DNA of 64,000 nt from an uncultured Winogradskyella sp. Its GTDB lineage: Bacteria > Bacteroidota > Bacteroidia > Flavobacteriales > Flavobacteriaceae. The stretch covers positions 248,001 through 312,000 of the forward strand of contig NZ_CANLYI010000006.1 of assembly GCF_947495255.1 (NCBI RefSeq). Reading direction: 5' to 3'. The notes beneath the pieces were generated by a model, which worked only from the letters and a program-made list of their open reading frames with translations, ran no database searches and was not told where the DNA came from. Position 1 is the first letter of the stretch. Each line of letters begins with the position of its first letter. Positions 26,006 to 37,108 of the stretch are shown one piece after another. The position numbers were made by a program, and so were the translations under genes.

Positions 26006-27634
26006 TTAGATAGATTTTATCATCTTCTCAAAATTTTCTTTGTCAATTGCAGATTTGTTAATGGATGCTCGGTAGTTATAAATGGTATTTACAGAATATC
26101 TTAATATTTTTGCGATTCTAGAACTGTTAGTAATGCCCAACTTTATAAGTGCAAGTATTCTTAATTCAGTATTTAAATCCTCCTTGTTTTTTAATTCAAT
26201 CTGATCTTCAGGTTTTAATAACTTATTCACATCGGCTACAAAATTTGGATAAATATGTAAAAACGAACTATCAAAGTTCTTATTAAATATCTGTAACTCT
26301 TCATCAATAAGCTGTTTAGACTTCGATAATTTAAGCAAAGCATTCATCTGATTGGCATTGACATATTTACTAACCAGTTTTCTATAGACATCTAATTTGG
26401 TGATGTATTCTGAATAGAGATTTAAAAAGTTACCGATATAATGCTCTTTAATTTTATCGACTTCAGAGAGTTCGAGATAAAGGCTTTTTAGTTCCTCATT
26501 AGATGTATTAAGCTTATGATTAAAATCGAGAAGCTTGTCATTCGCAATTTTAAGTTTATCCTTTGCTACTGATACTTTTTTAACTTGCTTATAAACCGTA
26601 TAAATGGCAATTAATAAAAACACTGCTAAGACACTAATAAACAGCAAAGAGTATTCTAATTTCCGCTTCTGTTTTGCTGTTTTCTGTTCGTATGCCTTTG
26701 TAATTAGCGGCATATTATTAGCGATGTCTACAAAACGTAATCGTGAATTGTAAAACTCGGCATCATTGTAAGAAAAATTAATATAGTGATGCGCTCTGTC
26801 GATATCGCCTTCTGTAAAAAGGATTTTTGCCAAGATACCCATGGACGCATTATCTTTTACAGAGGCTTGGATATCTGATATCGCTGAAAGGGTTAAATAC
26901 TCTTTTTGTTTCGTTAATTCGTTATTCAACTCATACAATAAAGACCTTTCAAAAGTAATTAAAGAGAATAACCGAGAACCAATTTGTACTTTTTCTAGCC
27001 TTTGCCCATTAATCTTAAACGCCATATCTAAATCACGACTATCCCTAAATTCCTTTTCTTTAAGCCTTAGTGCTTCCTCTGAATTGGGTTTTAATCGTGA
27101 GTATAAAGAATCTTGATATGCTGTATAAAGTTCCGAGTAAATTAATTTATTACTATTTACAGCTGTATTATACGCCAAACCAGAATAGCCTTCTTTATGA
27201 GCAATAAAATAGTCGTTAATTAAAGATTCTGGCAACGAGTTTCGATTGATTTCACTCAACGCATCAATAGATTCTTTAAAACGGCCTGTATTAACCAACA
27301 GCAATCCCATCTTTAAAATGGCTTCGTCTAATAATACATTATTATGAAGCTTTCCGCCTATCTCTACGTTTTTTTCAATGTATTGCAGTGCTTGGTTAAA
27401 ACTGTAAAACTGATATTCTTCAAAAATGGCATTGTTAATTCTATACTGCTCGTTAAGATTATTTGACTTCTTGTCTTTTTCAATTAAGGCATTTATCCGT
27501 TGTTCTTTTTCTAGATCATAAGCTTTATAATTGCGCATCTTAGATTCCAATTCATTAATAATGGAATCTAAATTCTGTGACAAAAGATTACTTTGAAAAA
27601 GTAGCAGTACGATGAGGCCTAATATAAATTTCAA
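26006..27634 (-). CDS. TPR and HTH membrane regulator (DUF6377/SusR-like) of the glucan locus
   Basis: The 542-aa protein has a signal peptide (ends near NLLSQ), an N-terminal TPR-like helical periplasmic part (about 20-320), one membrane helix (about 330-350, LLFISVLAVFLLIAIYTVYK), a long coiled coil (about 355-400) and a C-terminal helix-turn-helix (LGITNSSRIAKILRYSVNTIYNYR). This is the layout of SusR-like/DUF6377 regulators that sit next to susCD operons. It lies 252 bp upstream of susC on the same strand and likely senses the oligosaccharide in the periplasm and activates susC. Confidence 0.82.
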   Translation of the reverse strand: MKFILGLIVLLLFQSNLLSQNLDSIINELESKMRNYKAYDLEKEQRINALIEKDKKSNNLNEQYRINNAIFEEYQFYSFNQALQYIEKNVEIGGKLHNNVLLDEAILKMGLLLVNTGRFKESIDALSEINRNSLPESLINDYFIAHKEGYSGLAYNTAVNSNKLIYSELYTAYQDSLYSRLKPNSEEALRLKEKEFRDSRDLDMAFKINGQRLEKVQIGSRLFSLITFERSLLYELNNELTKQKEYLTLSAISDIQASVKDNASMGILAKILFTEGDIDRAHHYINFSYNDAEFYNSRLRFVDIANNMPLITKAYEQKTAKQKRKLEYSLLFISVLAVFLLIAIYTVYKQVKKVSVAKDKLKIANDKLLDFNHKLNTSNEELKSLYLELSEVDKIKEHYIGNFLNLYSEYITKLDVYRKLVSKYVNANQMNALLKLSKSKQLIDEELQIFNKNFDSSFLHIYPNFVADVNKLLKPEDQIELKNKEDLNTELRILALIKLGITNSSRIAKILRYSVNTIYNYRASINKSAIDKENFEKMIKSI

Positions 27635-27982
27635 ATTATTGTAGAGAGTTAGTTTTATTCAGACTAATAATTTTGCTTCTAAATTAATAATAAAAAAGCA
27701 TCTTAAGATATATTAAATAGAAGATAAAATTTTAACTCTTACATGTCAAATTTAAATCTAGAGAAGTTGATATGAGTAAACTTAATAAAGGCACTCATTT
27801 TTTTGTAATTTGAAGCTTTCAAATAGCTCAAATAGTTCTACTAAGAATATATAAAAATAATGGAATAAAATTCATTCTAAACTAACGAAAAAACCTTTCG
27901 CTATCTCTGTTATCTTTAGCTTTATGAGTATCTTTGTTAGTACTAGTATTTCTATATAAATCAAAGCTTTCTATCTCAAATA
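27635..27982. other. Divergent promoter region between the glucan regulator and meaB
   Basis: No gene. Contains a perfect 6-bp inverted repeat TTTGAA-GCT-TTCAAA at 27809-27823, a possible operator, and a TAnnTTTG box for meaB (27929-27936). Confidence 0.5.
27929..27936 (+). promoter_or_regulatory. Candidate -7 promoter box of meaB
   Basis: TATCTTTG matches the Bacteroidota primary-sigma -7 consensus TAnnTTTG and lies 46 bp before the ATG at 27983. A matching -33 TTG is not clear. Confidence 0.4.
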
Positions 27983-28987
27983 ATGAAAAACTATAAACCC
28001 AAAAACAGATTAATTCCACAGGCCTATATTGATGGTATTTTAAAAGGTGATCGCGTTATTTTATCTAGAGCGATTACCGTTATTGAAAGTAATTTAGAAA
28101 GTGATAAAATTTTAGCGAAAGAAATCGTTCAAGAGATTTTACCCAGTTCAGGAAAATCTATTAGAATTGGTATTACAGGTGTTCCAGGTGTTGGTAAAAG
28201 TACCTTTATCGAAGCCTTTGGTTTGCGTTTAGTTAAAGCAGGTCATAAAGTCGCTATATTATCTATTGATCCAAGTAGCCAACGCAGTAAAGGCAGTATT
28301 TTAGGTGATAAAACCCGAATGGAAGAATTAGCCGTTTTACAAGAAGCATACATTAGACCTTCTGCCTCTGGTGATACTTTAGGTGGTGTTGCTAATAAAA
28401 CTGGCGAAACCATGTTACTTTGTGAAGCCGCTGGTTACGACGTTATTTTAATTGAAACAGTTGGTGTCGGACAATCAGAAACTGCCGTACATGGCATGAC
28501 GGATTTCTTCTTGTTATTAATGCTGGCTGGTGCAGGTGATGAATTACAAGGTATAAAAAAAGGGATTATGGAAATGGCAGATATGGTTGTTATTAATAAA
28601 GCCGACGGAGATAATATTACCATGAGTAAATTAGCCAAAAGGCAATACCAAAATGCATTACATATTTTTCCGATATCAGAATCCGGATGGAGTCCTATAG
28701 TAAGTACAGCTTCAGCTATAAAAAATATAGGTATTTCTAATGTTTGGGATGAAATTCTAAACTATAAAAAATTAGTTGATGAGAATGGCTATTTCTTAAA
28801 AAACAGAACCCATCAGCAAATCAAATGGATGTATAATAATATTAATGAAGAATTAAAGCAACTGTTTTATAATTCAAAAGATATTAAAAATGAACTTTCC
28901 ATTTTAGAAAAGGATGTTATCGCTTCAGAAATATCTCCTGTTAAAGCCGCGCAACAAATTATAAAAAAGTTTAAACAATCATTTTAA
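27983..28987 (+). CDS. meaB: Methylmalonyl-CoA mutase-associated GTPase MeaB
   Basis: This 334-aa G3E-family P-loop GTPase has the Walker A GITGVPGVGKST at 63-74, switch region DPSSQRSKGSILGDKTRM, IETVGVGQSE (Walker B/switch II) and the base-specificity motif NKAD. MeaB guards methylmalonyl-CoA mutase by gating cobalamin loading and removing damaged cofactor. The mutase genes lie about 1 kb away on the other strand, which supports the assignment. Confidence 0.95.
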   Translation: MKNYKPKNRLIPQAYIDGILKGDRVILSRAITVIESNLESDKILAKEIVQEILPSSGKSIRIGITGVPGVGKSTFIEAFGLRLVKAGHKVAILSIDPSSQRSKGSILGDKTRMEELAVLQEAYIRPSASGDTLGGVANKTGETMLLCEAAGYDVILIETVGVGQSETAVHGMTDFFLLLMLAGAGDELQGIKKGIMEMADMVVINKADGDNITMSKLAKRQYQNALHIFPISESGWSPIVSTASAIKNIGISNVWDEILNYKKLVDENGYFLKNRTHQQIKWMYNNINEELKQLFYNSKDIKNELSILEKDVIASEISPVKAAQQIIKKFKQSF

Positions 28988-29003
28988 TCCATCACCATTC
29001 AAA

Positions 29004-29756
29004 ATGAAGTTTGATAATTATTTCGACCAGCAATTTGAACTACGATATTTTGAAATGAACAAATTGGGTTTAGCAACGCCTACAATTATGCTAGGCTTGT
29101 TAGAAGAAACAGCTGCAGACCATTGCTATGCTATTGACCATAGTATATTTGATCTTTTTAAAATGAATGTTGGTTGGGTTTTAGTTTCTGGTGTGTTGCA
29201 AATGGACCGTTATCCTAGTTATAAAGAGAAAATCACCATTAGAACCTGGTTATCAAGCTACTCCTCTATTAAAGGCTATAGAGAGAATATTATTTTTGAT
29301 GAAAACCAAAATATTATAGGCAGAGCAAAGGGTTTGTGGGTATTCTTTGATATCGAAAAAAGAAAACCTATTCCTATTTTTAATACCATTAAAGAACAAT
29401 GGTCGTTCTTCAACACCTCTTCTATAGAACATGATATTAAGAAAAAGATTAATGCAGTAGATTCTGCCCATTATACCAAACAATTTACAGTCCATCGTTT
29501 TGATACAGACATGAATAAACACGTCAATAATATCAGATATTTACAATGGGTGATTGAATCTATTCCTGAAGATATTGTAGAAAACTATTATTTACATACT
29601 ATAGACGGTCGGTTTATTGCAGAAGCCCAATATAGTGATACCGTTTTGTCTCTAACAAAAGAATTACCATCCGCAACTGCTTTTGAGCATACCATAAAAA
29701 TTGAAGGAAGCGATAAGATATGTGCAACAGCACATACACATTGGAAAACGTATTGA
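29004..29756 (+). CDS. Acyl-ACP thioesterase-like protein (double hotdog)
   Basis: The 250-aa protein has the two hotdog halves of plant/bacterial FatA-like thioesterases. The first half includes FEMNKLGLATPTIMLGLLEETAADH and a GWVLVSGVLQMDRYP strand; the second half has the DMNKHVNNIRYLQWV segment, whose Asp/Asn-His-Val-Asn is the catalytic signature. It would hydrolyse acyl-ACP or acyl-CoA thioesters. It follows meaB by 16 bp and is probably co-transcribed; whether it acts on a propionyl-type thioester or simply on fatty acyl-ACP is not clear. Confidence 0.85.
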   Translation: MKFDNYFDQQFELRYFEMNKLGLATPTIMLGLLEETAADHCYAIDHSIFDLFKMNVGWVLVSGVLQMDRYPSYKEKITIRTWLSSYSSIKGYRENIIFDENQNIIGRAKGLWVFFDIEKRKPIPIFNTIKEQWSFFNTSSIEHDIKKKINAVDSAHYTKQFTVHRFDTDMNKHVNNIRYLQWVIESIPEDIVENYYLHTIDGRFIAEAQYSDTVLSLTKELPSATAFEHTIKIEGSDKICATAHTHWKTY

Positions 29757-29872
29757 TTATAATAGGTTATTTTTTTTTACATACATAAAGTCCTCTCAAA
29801 GGGACAATCCACAAAGTTGAATTGAACACTTGTCACCTTGAGCATAATTTAGGGTGTTTTTTTTAAAATAAA

Positions 29873-29905
29873 AAAGCCCAAGCAATATACTGCTTGAGCT
29901 TTTTC
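29873..29905. terminator. Bidirectional terminator between thioesterase and mutase genes
   Basis: AAGCCCAAGCA pairs with TGCTTGAGCTT (one mismatch) around a 6-base loop, flanked by an A-run on the left and TTTTT on the right. It can end both the plus-strand meaB transcript and the minus-strand mutase operon. Confidence 0.8.
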
Positions 29906-29925
29906 TGCTATTAATCAGAACTTAC

Positions 29926-32058
29926 TTATTCCTGTTCTAAATATTTTTCCATTATGGTTATTGCAGCTTCCGAAATTACAGTTCCAGGACCAAAAATGGC
30001 AACCACTTTTCGTTCTAGTAGAAAATCATAATCTTGAGCAGGTATCACACCTCCTGCAAAAACCATAATATCTGGTCGTCCTAATTGTTCTAATTCGCCA
30101 ATTAACTGCGGAATCAACGTTTTATGACCTGCAGCTAAACTCGATGCACCTACAAAATGTACATCATTTTCTATAGCTTGTTTCGCGACTTCTTCTGGTG
30201 TTTGAAACAAACTTCCCATATCCACATCAAAACCTAAATCTGCAAAACTAGAAGCTACTACTTTAGCACCTCTATCGTGACCATCCTGACCCATTTTTGC
30301 AATCATAACTCTTGGTCTACGACCTTCAATTTCTGCAAATTTATCAGCTAATCGCTGTGCTTTTGCAAACGTACTATCGTTATCTACTTCTTTTCCGTAC
30401 ACACCACTTATTAATTTAGTATCGGCTTTATGTCTTCCAAAATGAACTTCTAAAGCATCTGAGATTTCACCTAAAGTAGCAAAATTTTCAGCTGCTTCAA
30501 CGGCCAATTCTAATAAATTACCTTCAGCACCTCCTGCGCAATCTTCTAAGGCTTTTAAATTGGCTGCAACCACTTCTGCGTTTCGCTCAGCTTTCATTTT
30601 GTTAAGACGAGCAATTTGAGAATCTCTAACAGCCGTATTATCAATATCTAAAATTTCTATATTCGATTTTTCAGTGGTTTTAAACTTGTTAACGCCAACT
30701 AAAATATCTTGTGCAGAATCTAAACGCGCTTGTTTACGTGCAGACGCTTCTTCAATTCGCATTTTAGGTACGCCTGTTTCAATAGCTTTTGCCATGCCAC
30801 CAAGTTCTTCAACTTCTTCAATCAGTTTCCAAGCTTTTTTAGCAATCTCTTGTGTTAAATACTCTACATAATACGAACCTGCCCAAGGATCAACTGACTT
30901 AGTGGTTTGGGTTTCATCTTGAATAAATATTTGTGTATTACGAGCAATACGCGCAGAGAAATCTGTTGGTAATGCAATCGCTTCATCCAATGCGTTGGTG
31001 TGTAAAGATTGCGTGCCGCCTAAAGTGGCTGCCATAGCTTCAATACAAGTTCTTGCAACATTATTAAAAGGATCTTGCTCACTTAAACTCCATCCAGAAG
31101 TCTGACTATGCGTACGCAATGCCATTGATTTTGGATTTTTAGGGTTGAATGATTTTATAATTTTAGCCCAAAGCATACGTGCTGCACGCATTTTTGCAAT
31201 TTCCATAAAGTGATTCATACCTACAGCCCAAAAGAAGGATAATCGTGGTGCAAATTCATCAATTTTTAAACCAGATTTTAAACCGGTTCTAATGTATTCC
31301 ATACCATCAGCTAAGGTGTAAGCCAATTCAATATCTGCTGTTGCACCTGCTTCTTGCATATGGTAACCACTTATAGAAATAGAATTGAATTTAGGCATGT
31401 TTTTGGTCGTGTAATCAAAAATATCACCAATAATTCGCATAGAAGGTAATGGTGGATAAATGTAGGTATTACGCACCATAAATTCCTTTAAAATATCATT
31501 CTGAATGGTACCAGAAAGTTGATTTAAAGGCACGCCTTGTTTTTTTGCCGCTGCAATATAAAAGGCCATAATTGGAAGTACTGCACCATTCATGGTCATT
31601 GAAACCGACATTTTATCTAAAGGGATTTGATCGAACAAAATCTCCATATCTAAAATAGAATCTATCGCTACACCTGCTTTACCAACATCACCTGTAACAC
31701 GTGGATGATCGGAATCATAACCTCTATGTGTTGCCAAATCAAATGCTACTGAAAGTCCTTTTTGACCTGCAGCTAAATTTCTTCTGTAAAAAGCGTTTGA
31801 CTCTTCTGCTGTTGAAAATCCTGCGTACTGACGAATCGTCCATGGACGCATTGCATACATCGCACTATAAGGGCCTCTAAGAAATGGAGGAACACCAGCT
31901 GAAAAACTTAAATGCTCTGCCGAAGCAATATCGTCTTTTGAAAATTGTTTTTTTACAGGAATGCCTTCAGGCGTATTCCACATCGCTTTACGCTCTTTAA
32001 CTTCAACTGTTTGTTTAACAGCTGAATTTATTTTTATATCTGAAAAATCGGGTTGCAT
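29926..32058 (-). CDS. mutB: Methylmalonyl-CoA mutase large (catalytic) subunit
   Basis: This 710-aa mutase has the TIM-barrel substrate domain ([28 protein letters not shown] near the N-terminus, [30 protein letters not shown] later) and the C-terminal cobalamin domain from about 575, with [12 protein letters not shown] carrying the DxHxxG lower-ligand motif. It interconverts succinyl-CoA and (R)-methylmalonyl-CoA. It starts 4 bp after the small subunit gene and is last in the operon. Confidence 0.96.
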   Translation of the reverse strand: MQPDFSDIKINSAVKQTVEVKERKAMWNTPEGIPVKKQFSKDDIASAEHLSFSAGVPPFLRGPYSAMYAMRPWTIRQYAGFSTAEESNAFYRRNLAAGQKGLSVAFDLATHRGYDSDHPRVTGDVGKAGVAIDSILDMEILFDQIPLDKMSVSMTMNGAVLPIMAFYIAAAKKQGVPLNQLSGTIQNDILKEFMVRNTYIYPPLPSMRIIGDIFDYTTKNMPKFNSISISGYHMQEAGATADIELAYTLADGMEYIRTGLKSGLKIDEFAPRLSFFWAVGMNHFMEIAKMRAARMLWAKIIKSFNPKNPKSMALRTHSQTSGWSLSEQDPFNNVARTCIEAMAATLGGTQSLHTNALDEAIALPTDFSARIARNTQIFIQDETQTTKSVDPWAGSYYVEYLTQEIAKKAWKLIEEVEELGGMAKAIETGVPKMRIEEASARKQARLDSAQDILVGVNKFKTTEKSNIEILDIDNTAVRDSQIARLNKMKAERNAEVVAANLKALEDCAGGAEGNLLELAVEAAENFATLGEISDALEVHFGRHKADTKLISGVYGKEVDNDSTFAKAQRLADKFAEIEGRRPRVMIAKMGQDGHDRGAKVVASSFADLGFDVDMGSLFQTPEEVAKQAIENDVHFVGASSLAAGHKTLIPQLIGELEQLGRPDIMVFAGGVIPAQDYDFLLERKVVAIFGPGTVISEAAITIMEKYLEQE

Positions 32059-32062
32059 AGTC

Positions 32063-33853
32063 TTAAGATTTTAAGGTTTTTTGAACTTTTCTCTGAATTG
32101 CTGAAAGGGCAACAAGAACATCTGTTCTCATATTCACCACGCCATCTAACCCAGCTTCAGTTAATTCGTCCATATGTTTAGGAGCACCAGCTAACAACAA
32201 TACTTTATCTGTATTTAGAGTTCTAAATGCTTTTATAAAGTCTAGTGCTGTAGCATCGTAATCGTCATCAGAACTACAAATGACAACCACATGCGAATCT
32301 GATTTTGCACTCTCGTTTGCTGCGGTAATTGCGTTTTCGAAACTTTCTTCTTGGTGGACATCAAAACCACTAACACCTAAAAAGTCGTAAGCAAATGCTG
32401 CTCGTGCTTTTCGCATGGTTAAATTACCATAACTCGCTAATTGTACAATAGGTCTAACATTAGTTTCTGCGACTAATTCTTCGGTAACACGTCGCATCGC
32501 TTCAATTTCTAATGATGCTCTTCTTGGTGTTAATACTTTAGGATTTGTTACGTCGCCTTCAGAGAGTAGCTTTGCATCAACGGTTTCCATAAGGTTTGGA
32601 TATTTATTAATACCAACCATTGGTGTTCTACGTTGACTGATTAATTTTAGTTTCTGAAGACGGATTTCAGCAATTTGTTGTTGAATGCTTTCATTCTCAA
32701 ATGCCTTATAGAAGCCACCTTCTGCTTCAATAGCTTTAAATAATTCTAAGGCTTTTTCTGCAATTTTAAAACTAACTTCTTCAATGTAATAGGAACCATC
32801 AACAGGATTTGCAACTTTACCAAAATAAGACTCTTCTCTTAAAATGGTGATTATATTTCCTGCAATACGGCTCGAAAAATCAGAAGCACTTTTAAACTCT
32901 TTATCGTAAGGATCTATTAAAACACCATCTACATTGCCTAAAATCGCAGACATGGCTTCTGTTGTACATCGCAATAAATTGGTTTCGGCATCTGTAATAG
33001 ATTTGCTCCAAATAGAGGTTTTAGCGGTTATAGTATTAGAGAAATCAGCGATACCATATTTAGCCGCTATTTCTACTAATAAACTATTGAAAGCTCTAAA
33101 TTTTCCTATCTCAACAAAATACTCTAAACCTATAGCGAATAGAAAATTTAAGTTGTTAAAAACGTCTTGAACAGCAACACCTTTAGCTTTTAATTTTTCA
33201 GTTATAAAAACTAAAGCATTTAAGGTATACGCAATCTCTTGAACTTGGTTAGCACCTGAATCTAAAAATTCAGTTCCAGAAATAGTGAGTGCTTTAAAAT
33301 TAGGAAAGTCGGCAGTTAGTTTTATTAATTCTGCAGCAAGCTCAATTTGTTTTTCGTCAAACAAACCTGTTGTTACATAGTGAGATAACACTCTCGTATT
33401 AATGTATCCTTTTAAGTCTTTGTTTTTAGCAAAGTTCACTAAATCTTTAGTAAACGCTACAGCATTAGTGTATAATTCAAAAGAAACCGTAATCGTTTTT
33501 AAATCAATATCTTTTAAAAGCTCTGCAACTTTAACGTCGCTTATAATTTGAAAAATGATACCATTAATACCTTCTTCTATTGCTTTTTTGGCTAATTCAT
33601 TTCCTGTTTCAGAACAGCAAACAGTAACCGTACGATAATTGACTAAGGTTTGAGAGTTCTCTCCTGTATTTTTAAGTTGTGTGATTTTATTCTCTGCATT
33701 GTAACAAGGTTGAATAGCGATACCGTTTAGGTTTTTCCAAACCAGTTTTTTATCAAAATCCGCACCTTTTAAATCGGCTGTCACTCTTTCCATCCACTGT
33801 TCTGTTGACACAGGCGCGAATTCAGAAAAAAGTGATGTGTTTTTATCATTCAT
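32063..33853 (-). CDS. mutA: Methylmalonyl-CoA mutase small subunit
   Basis: This 596-aa subunit resembles the mutase barrel ([25 protein letters not shown] at the N-terminus; [33 protein letters not shown]) but its C-terminal flavodoxin-like domain lacks the DxHxxG cobalamin ligand (it reads [10 protein letters not shown]), as expected of the non-catalytic partner. It lies 11 bp after the CoA-transferase gene and 4 bp before mutB, so the two subunits are made together. Confidence 0.93.
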   Translation of the reverse strand: MNDKNTSLFSEFAPVSTEQWMERVTADLKGADFDKKLVWKNLNGIAIQPCYNAENKITQLKNTGENSQTLVNYRTVTVCCSETGNELAKKAIEEGINGIIFQIISDVKVAELLKDIDLKTITVSFELYTNAVAFTKDLVNFAKNKDLKGYINTRVLSHYVTTGLFDEKQIELAAELIKLTADFPNFKALTISGTEFLDSGANQVQEIAYTLNALVFITEKLKAKGVAVQDVFNNLNFLFAIGLEYFVEIGKFRAFNSLLVEIAAKYGIADFSNTITAKTSIWSKSITDAETNLLRCTTEAMSAILGNVDGVLIDPYDKEFKSASDFSSRIAGNIITILREESYFGKVANPVDGSYYIEEVSFKIAEKALELFKAIEAEGGFYKAFENESIQQQIAEIRLQKLKLISQRRTPMVGINKYPNLMETVDAKLLSEGDVTNPKVLTPRRASLEIEAMRRVTEELVAETNVRPIVQLASYGNLTMRKARAAFAYDFLGVSGFDVHQEESFENAITAANESAKSDSHVVVICSSDDDYDATALDFIKAFRTLNTDKVLLLAGAPKHMDELTEAGLDGVVNMRTDVLVALSAIQRKVQKTLKS

Positions 33854-33864
33854 AATAAGTAATA

Positions 33865-35154
33865 TTATTTTATCATTAAACTACTTCCAAATCTTTCAAA
33901 AATAGCTTTATCTAATTCTTCTCTATGATCAGGGTGTGCAATATCTCTTAGAGCTTGAGCACGTTGTTTTAAGTTTCTACCAAATAATTCTGCAACACCA
34001 TATTCTGTAGCTACAAACCTTGCATGTGCACGCGTTGTTACCACACCAGCTCCAAGTTTTAACATGGGTGTAATTTTAGAAACACCTTTTGCGGTTGTAG
34101 ATGTTATGGCGCAAATTGGTTTTCCGCCTTCTGATAAAGCAGCACCTCGCATAAAATCCATTTGACCACCAACACCAGAGAACATTCTAGTCCCAATTGA
34201 ATCGGCACAAATCTGACCTGTTAAATCGACTTCAATAGCAGAGTTAATAGCCGTTACTTTTGGGTTTTGACGAATGACTGACGTATCATTAACATAAGCA
34301 ATATCATTCATTTCTATTTCTGGATTATCATCCATAAAATCATATAAACGACGCGTACCCATGGCAAATCCTGAAACTATTTTATATGGATTTGTTTTCT
34401 TTTTAGAACCATTTACTATTCCTTTTTCAACTAAATCCACAATACCTTCAGAGAACATTTCTGTATGTACTCCTAAATTTTTGTGGTTATGTAAAAATGT
34501 TAATACAGCGTTTGGAATCCCTCCAATACCCATTTGAAGTGTTGCACCATCATCAATAATTTCTGCAATGTTTTTACCAATGGCTTTTTCAGTTTCAGAG
34601 GGTTCAACAAATTTCATTTCGTAGATTTCTTCTGAAATTTCAACACACGCATCAAAATGTTTAAGATGTATTTGCGCATCACCAAACGTACGTGGCATAC
34701 GAGGATTAATTTGAGCAATTACAGTTTTACCTTGCTCAATACCAGATATAACAATATCTACAGAAACACCCAAAGAACAAAAACCGTGTTTATCTGGAGG
34801 TGATACGTTTACCATTACGACATCTAAATCCATATACCCTTCTCGGAATAAACTCGGAATATCACTTAAGAAAACAGGAATATAATCAACGGTATTACCG
34901 ACCAGTTTTCTAACATTTCCACCAATAAAAAAGGCATTGGTATGAAAACTTTCTCTTAATTCGGGTGCTATATATCCACAAGCACCTTCAGTGTGTAAAT
35001 GTACAAGTTCAACATTTCTTAATTCTGGAGCTCTTGCAACCATTGCGTTTATTAATGCCTGTGGTGTCGCTGAGCCTCCTTGTATTAAAACTCTATCGTT
35101 AGATTTTATTAACTTAACAGCTTCTTGCGCTGTCATTTTATTTGGTATTTTCAT
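33865..35154 (-). CDS. Acetyl-CoA hydrolase/transferase family CoA-transferase
   Basis: The 429-aa family I CoA-transferase of the acetyl-CoA hydrolase/4-hydroxybutyrate CoA-transferase group shows ALINAMVARAPELRNVELVH, LQMGIGGIPNAVL, the SAIEVDLTGQI segment that holds the glutamate expected to form the CoA-thioester intermediate, and GGQMDFMRGA. In this operon the natural role would be moving CoA from propionyl-CoA to succinate (or acetate), giving free propionate. Acetyl-CoA hydrolase activity is an alternative. Confidence 0.85.
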   Translation of the reverse strand: MKIPNKMTAQEAVKLIKSNDRVLIQGGSATPQALINAMVARAPELRNVELVHLHTEGACGYIAPELRESFHTNAFFIGGNVRKLVGNTVDYIPVFLSDIPSLFREGYMDLDVVMVNVSPPDKHGFCSLGVSVDIVISGIEQGKTVIAQINPRMPRTFGDAQIHLKHFDACVEISEEIYEMKFVEPSETEKAIGKNIAEIIDDGATLQMGIGGIPNAVLTFLHNHKNLGVHTEMFSEGIVDLVEKGIVNGSKKKTNPYKIVSGFAMGTRRLYDFMDDNPEIEMNDIAYVNDTSVIRQNPKVTAINSAIEVDLTGQICADSIGTRMFSGVGGQMDFMRGAALSEGGKPICAITSTTAKGVSKITPMLKLGAGVVTTRAHARFVATEYGVAELFGRNLKQRAQALRDIAHPDHREELDKAIFERFGSSLMIK

Positions 35155-35212
35155 TTTGTAAAAATTTGAAAATTGTTGTTTTGTTCATTTAAACCATTAA
35201 AAGAACCTCTTT

Positions 35213-36535
35213 TTATCCTAAGAAACTCAAAATAATACCTGCAGCAATTGCAGAACCAATAACACCCGAAACATTTGGTGCCATGGCATGCATTAACAAA
35301 TAGTTATTGGGATCCGATTTTAAGCCTTCTGTATGCACAACTCTTGCACTATCTGGCACTGCAGAAACACCTGCTGCACCTATTAAAGGGTTTATTTTAT
35401 TATCACCTTTTAAGAATAGATTCATGAATTTTGCGAATAACAAGCCACCACAGGTAGCAATCACAAATGATATAGCACCAAGACCAAAGATTAACATAGA
35501 ATCTTTAGTGATAAAAATATCAGCTTGTGTTGATGCACCAACGGTTACACCTAATAAAATGGTAACAATATCAATTAATTTTGTTCGTGCTGTATCTGCT
35601 AAACGTTCTGTTCTACCTGATTCTTTTAATAGGTTTCCAAAGAATAACATTCCTAATAATGGCAATGCACTAGGCGAAATAAAAGTCGTTAAGATTAAAG
35701 CGACTACAGGGAAAATCATTTTTTCCTTTTGGGTTACCGCTCTTGGTGGCTTCATTCTAATTTTTCTGTCTTCCTTAGAAATCAGCAAACGCATTAATGG
35801 TGGCTGAATCACAGGTACTAAAGCCATATATGAATAGGCTGCAATAGCGATAGGTCCAATTAAGTTTTTAACGGTTGTACCATCGGCTAAGACGTTTACA
35901 CCATTTGCTAATTTAGAGGATAAGAAAATGGCAGTTGGGCCATCTGCACCTCCAATTATACCAATGGCTCCAGATTCTGGAAGATTAAAGCCTAAATAAA
36001 GAGCGCCTAAAAAGGTTGCAAAGACACCTATTTGGGCTGCACCTCCTAATAGCATTAATTTTGGATTGGCAATTAGGGATGAAAAATCCGTCATGGCTCC
36101 AATGCCTAAAAATATTAATGGCGGATAAACCCCTTTTACCACACCAAAATAGAGGTAATTTAAAACAGAACCTGTTTCGTAAATACCTGTTTGGTTACCG
36201 GCTACAAAAGGAATGTTTCCTATAATAACACCAGCACCTATTGGGATTAACAATAAGGGTTCGTAATCAAACTTAATACCTAAATAGATGAAAACGATTC
36301 CGATGATGATCATAATCACATTTCCAGAGGACGAATTTGCAAATCCGGTATAACTGTAAAATGTTTTAATACCATCAAGGGCTTCATCAATGATACTTTC
36401 TTCTTCAAAATTATCAACTTGTGTTGTAGCTACTGAAGCGTTAGTTGCAGAGTTTATATCTGTGCCTAATCCAAGTACTGGTCTCATAAAAATCAGCAGT
36501 GATAATGCACTAAATATTATAATTAATTTTTTCAT
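35213..36535 (-). CDS. mmdB: Na+-translocating decarboxylase beta subunit (OadB/MmdB family)
   Basis: This 440-aa polytopic membrane protein carries the highly conserved GAIGIIGGADGPTAIFLSSK stretch and the PPLMRLL, GNLLKESG and SAVPDSARV segments of OadB-type beta subunits, which couple biotin-linked decarboxylation to Na+ export. It has an N-terminal extension of about 55 residues with a signal-like start (MKKLIIIFSALSLLIF) and an acidic stretch before the first core helix. It is 58 bp upstream of the CoA-transferase gene. Confidence 0.93.
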   Translation of the reverse strand: MKKLIIIFSALSLLIFMRPVLGLGTDINSATNASVATTQVDNFEEESIIDEALDGIKTFYSYTGFANSSSGNVIMIIIGIVFIYLGIKFDYEPLLLIPIGAGVIIGNIPFVAGNQTGIYETGSVLNYLYFGVVKGVYPPLIFLGIGAMTDFSSLIANPKLMLLGGAAQIGVFATFLGALYLGFNLPESGAIGIIGGADGPTAIFLSSKLANGVNVLADGTTVKNLIGPIAIAAYSYMALVPVIQPPLMRLLISKEDRKIRMKPPRAVTQKEKMIFPVVALILTTFISPSALPLLGMLFFGNLLKESGRTERLADTARTKLIDIVTILLGVTVGASTQADIFITKDSMLIFGLGAISFVIATCGGLLFAKFMNLFLKGDNKINPLIGAAGVSAVPDSARVVHTEGLKSDPNNYLLMHAMAPNVSGVIGSAIAAGIILSFLG

Positions 36536-36591
36536 TTTTTTTGTTAACTAAATGTTCGTATTCTTAAGTGAATAACATTACATAGAATTCT

Positions 36592-37011
36592 CTATTCTAA
36601 TTCTATCATTAATGCATCTTGTAATACCTGTTGTCCTACTGCAACTGCTATAGAGGTCACCACTCCCGATTTTTCTGCTACAATATTGTTTTCCATTTTC
36701 ATAGCTTCTAGAACTAATAATAAATCGTTCTCTTTTATAGTATCGCCTACTTTTACATTAAGCGATAGAATAACGCCTGGTATTGGTGCTACAATCTTGG
36801 TTTTAGCAGAGGTTGGATTCACTTTTAATGGCACAGCTGGTTGTTTAGATGCTGCACGCACTAAAGTTGGCGTCTTTGTTTTTTTAACGTCTTTTTCAAG
36901 GACCACATCATAACATGTTCCATTAACTTCTAAATTGATCACATTATCTTCATGTGATTTTATATTAACCGTATAACCGTTGGCGTTAACTTTAAATTTA
37001 TAACTTTTCAT
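36592..37011 (-). CDS. mmdC: Biotin carboxyl carrier subunit
   Basis: The 139-aa protein has an N-terminal small beta domain (about 1-40), a Pro/Lys/Ala linker (about 43-72) and a biotinyl domain with the EAMKM motif, where K105 is the biotin attachment site. In the decarboxylase it carries the carboxyl group from the alpha subunit to the membrane beta subunit. It sits between the OadG-like and OadB-like genes, 56 bp before the latter. Confidence 0.93.
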   Translation of the reverse strand: MKSYKFKVNANGYTVNIKSHEDNVINLEVNGTCYDVVLEKDVKKTKTPTLVRAASKQPAVPLKVNPTSAKTKIVAPIPGVILSLNVKVGDTIKENDLLLVLEAMKMENNIVAEKSGVVTSIAVAVGQQVLQDALMIELE

Positions 37012-37108
37012 GTGTTGTTATTTATAGTGTTTATATAAAGGCGTTCAATTCGCTTTAAATCAGTTATTTTCAGTGTGATTTTTTTTTTGAACTGACACCC
37101 TTCATATC

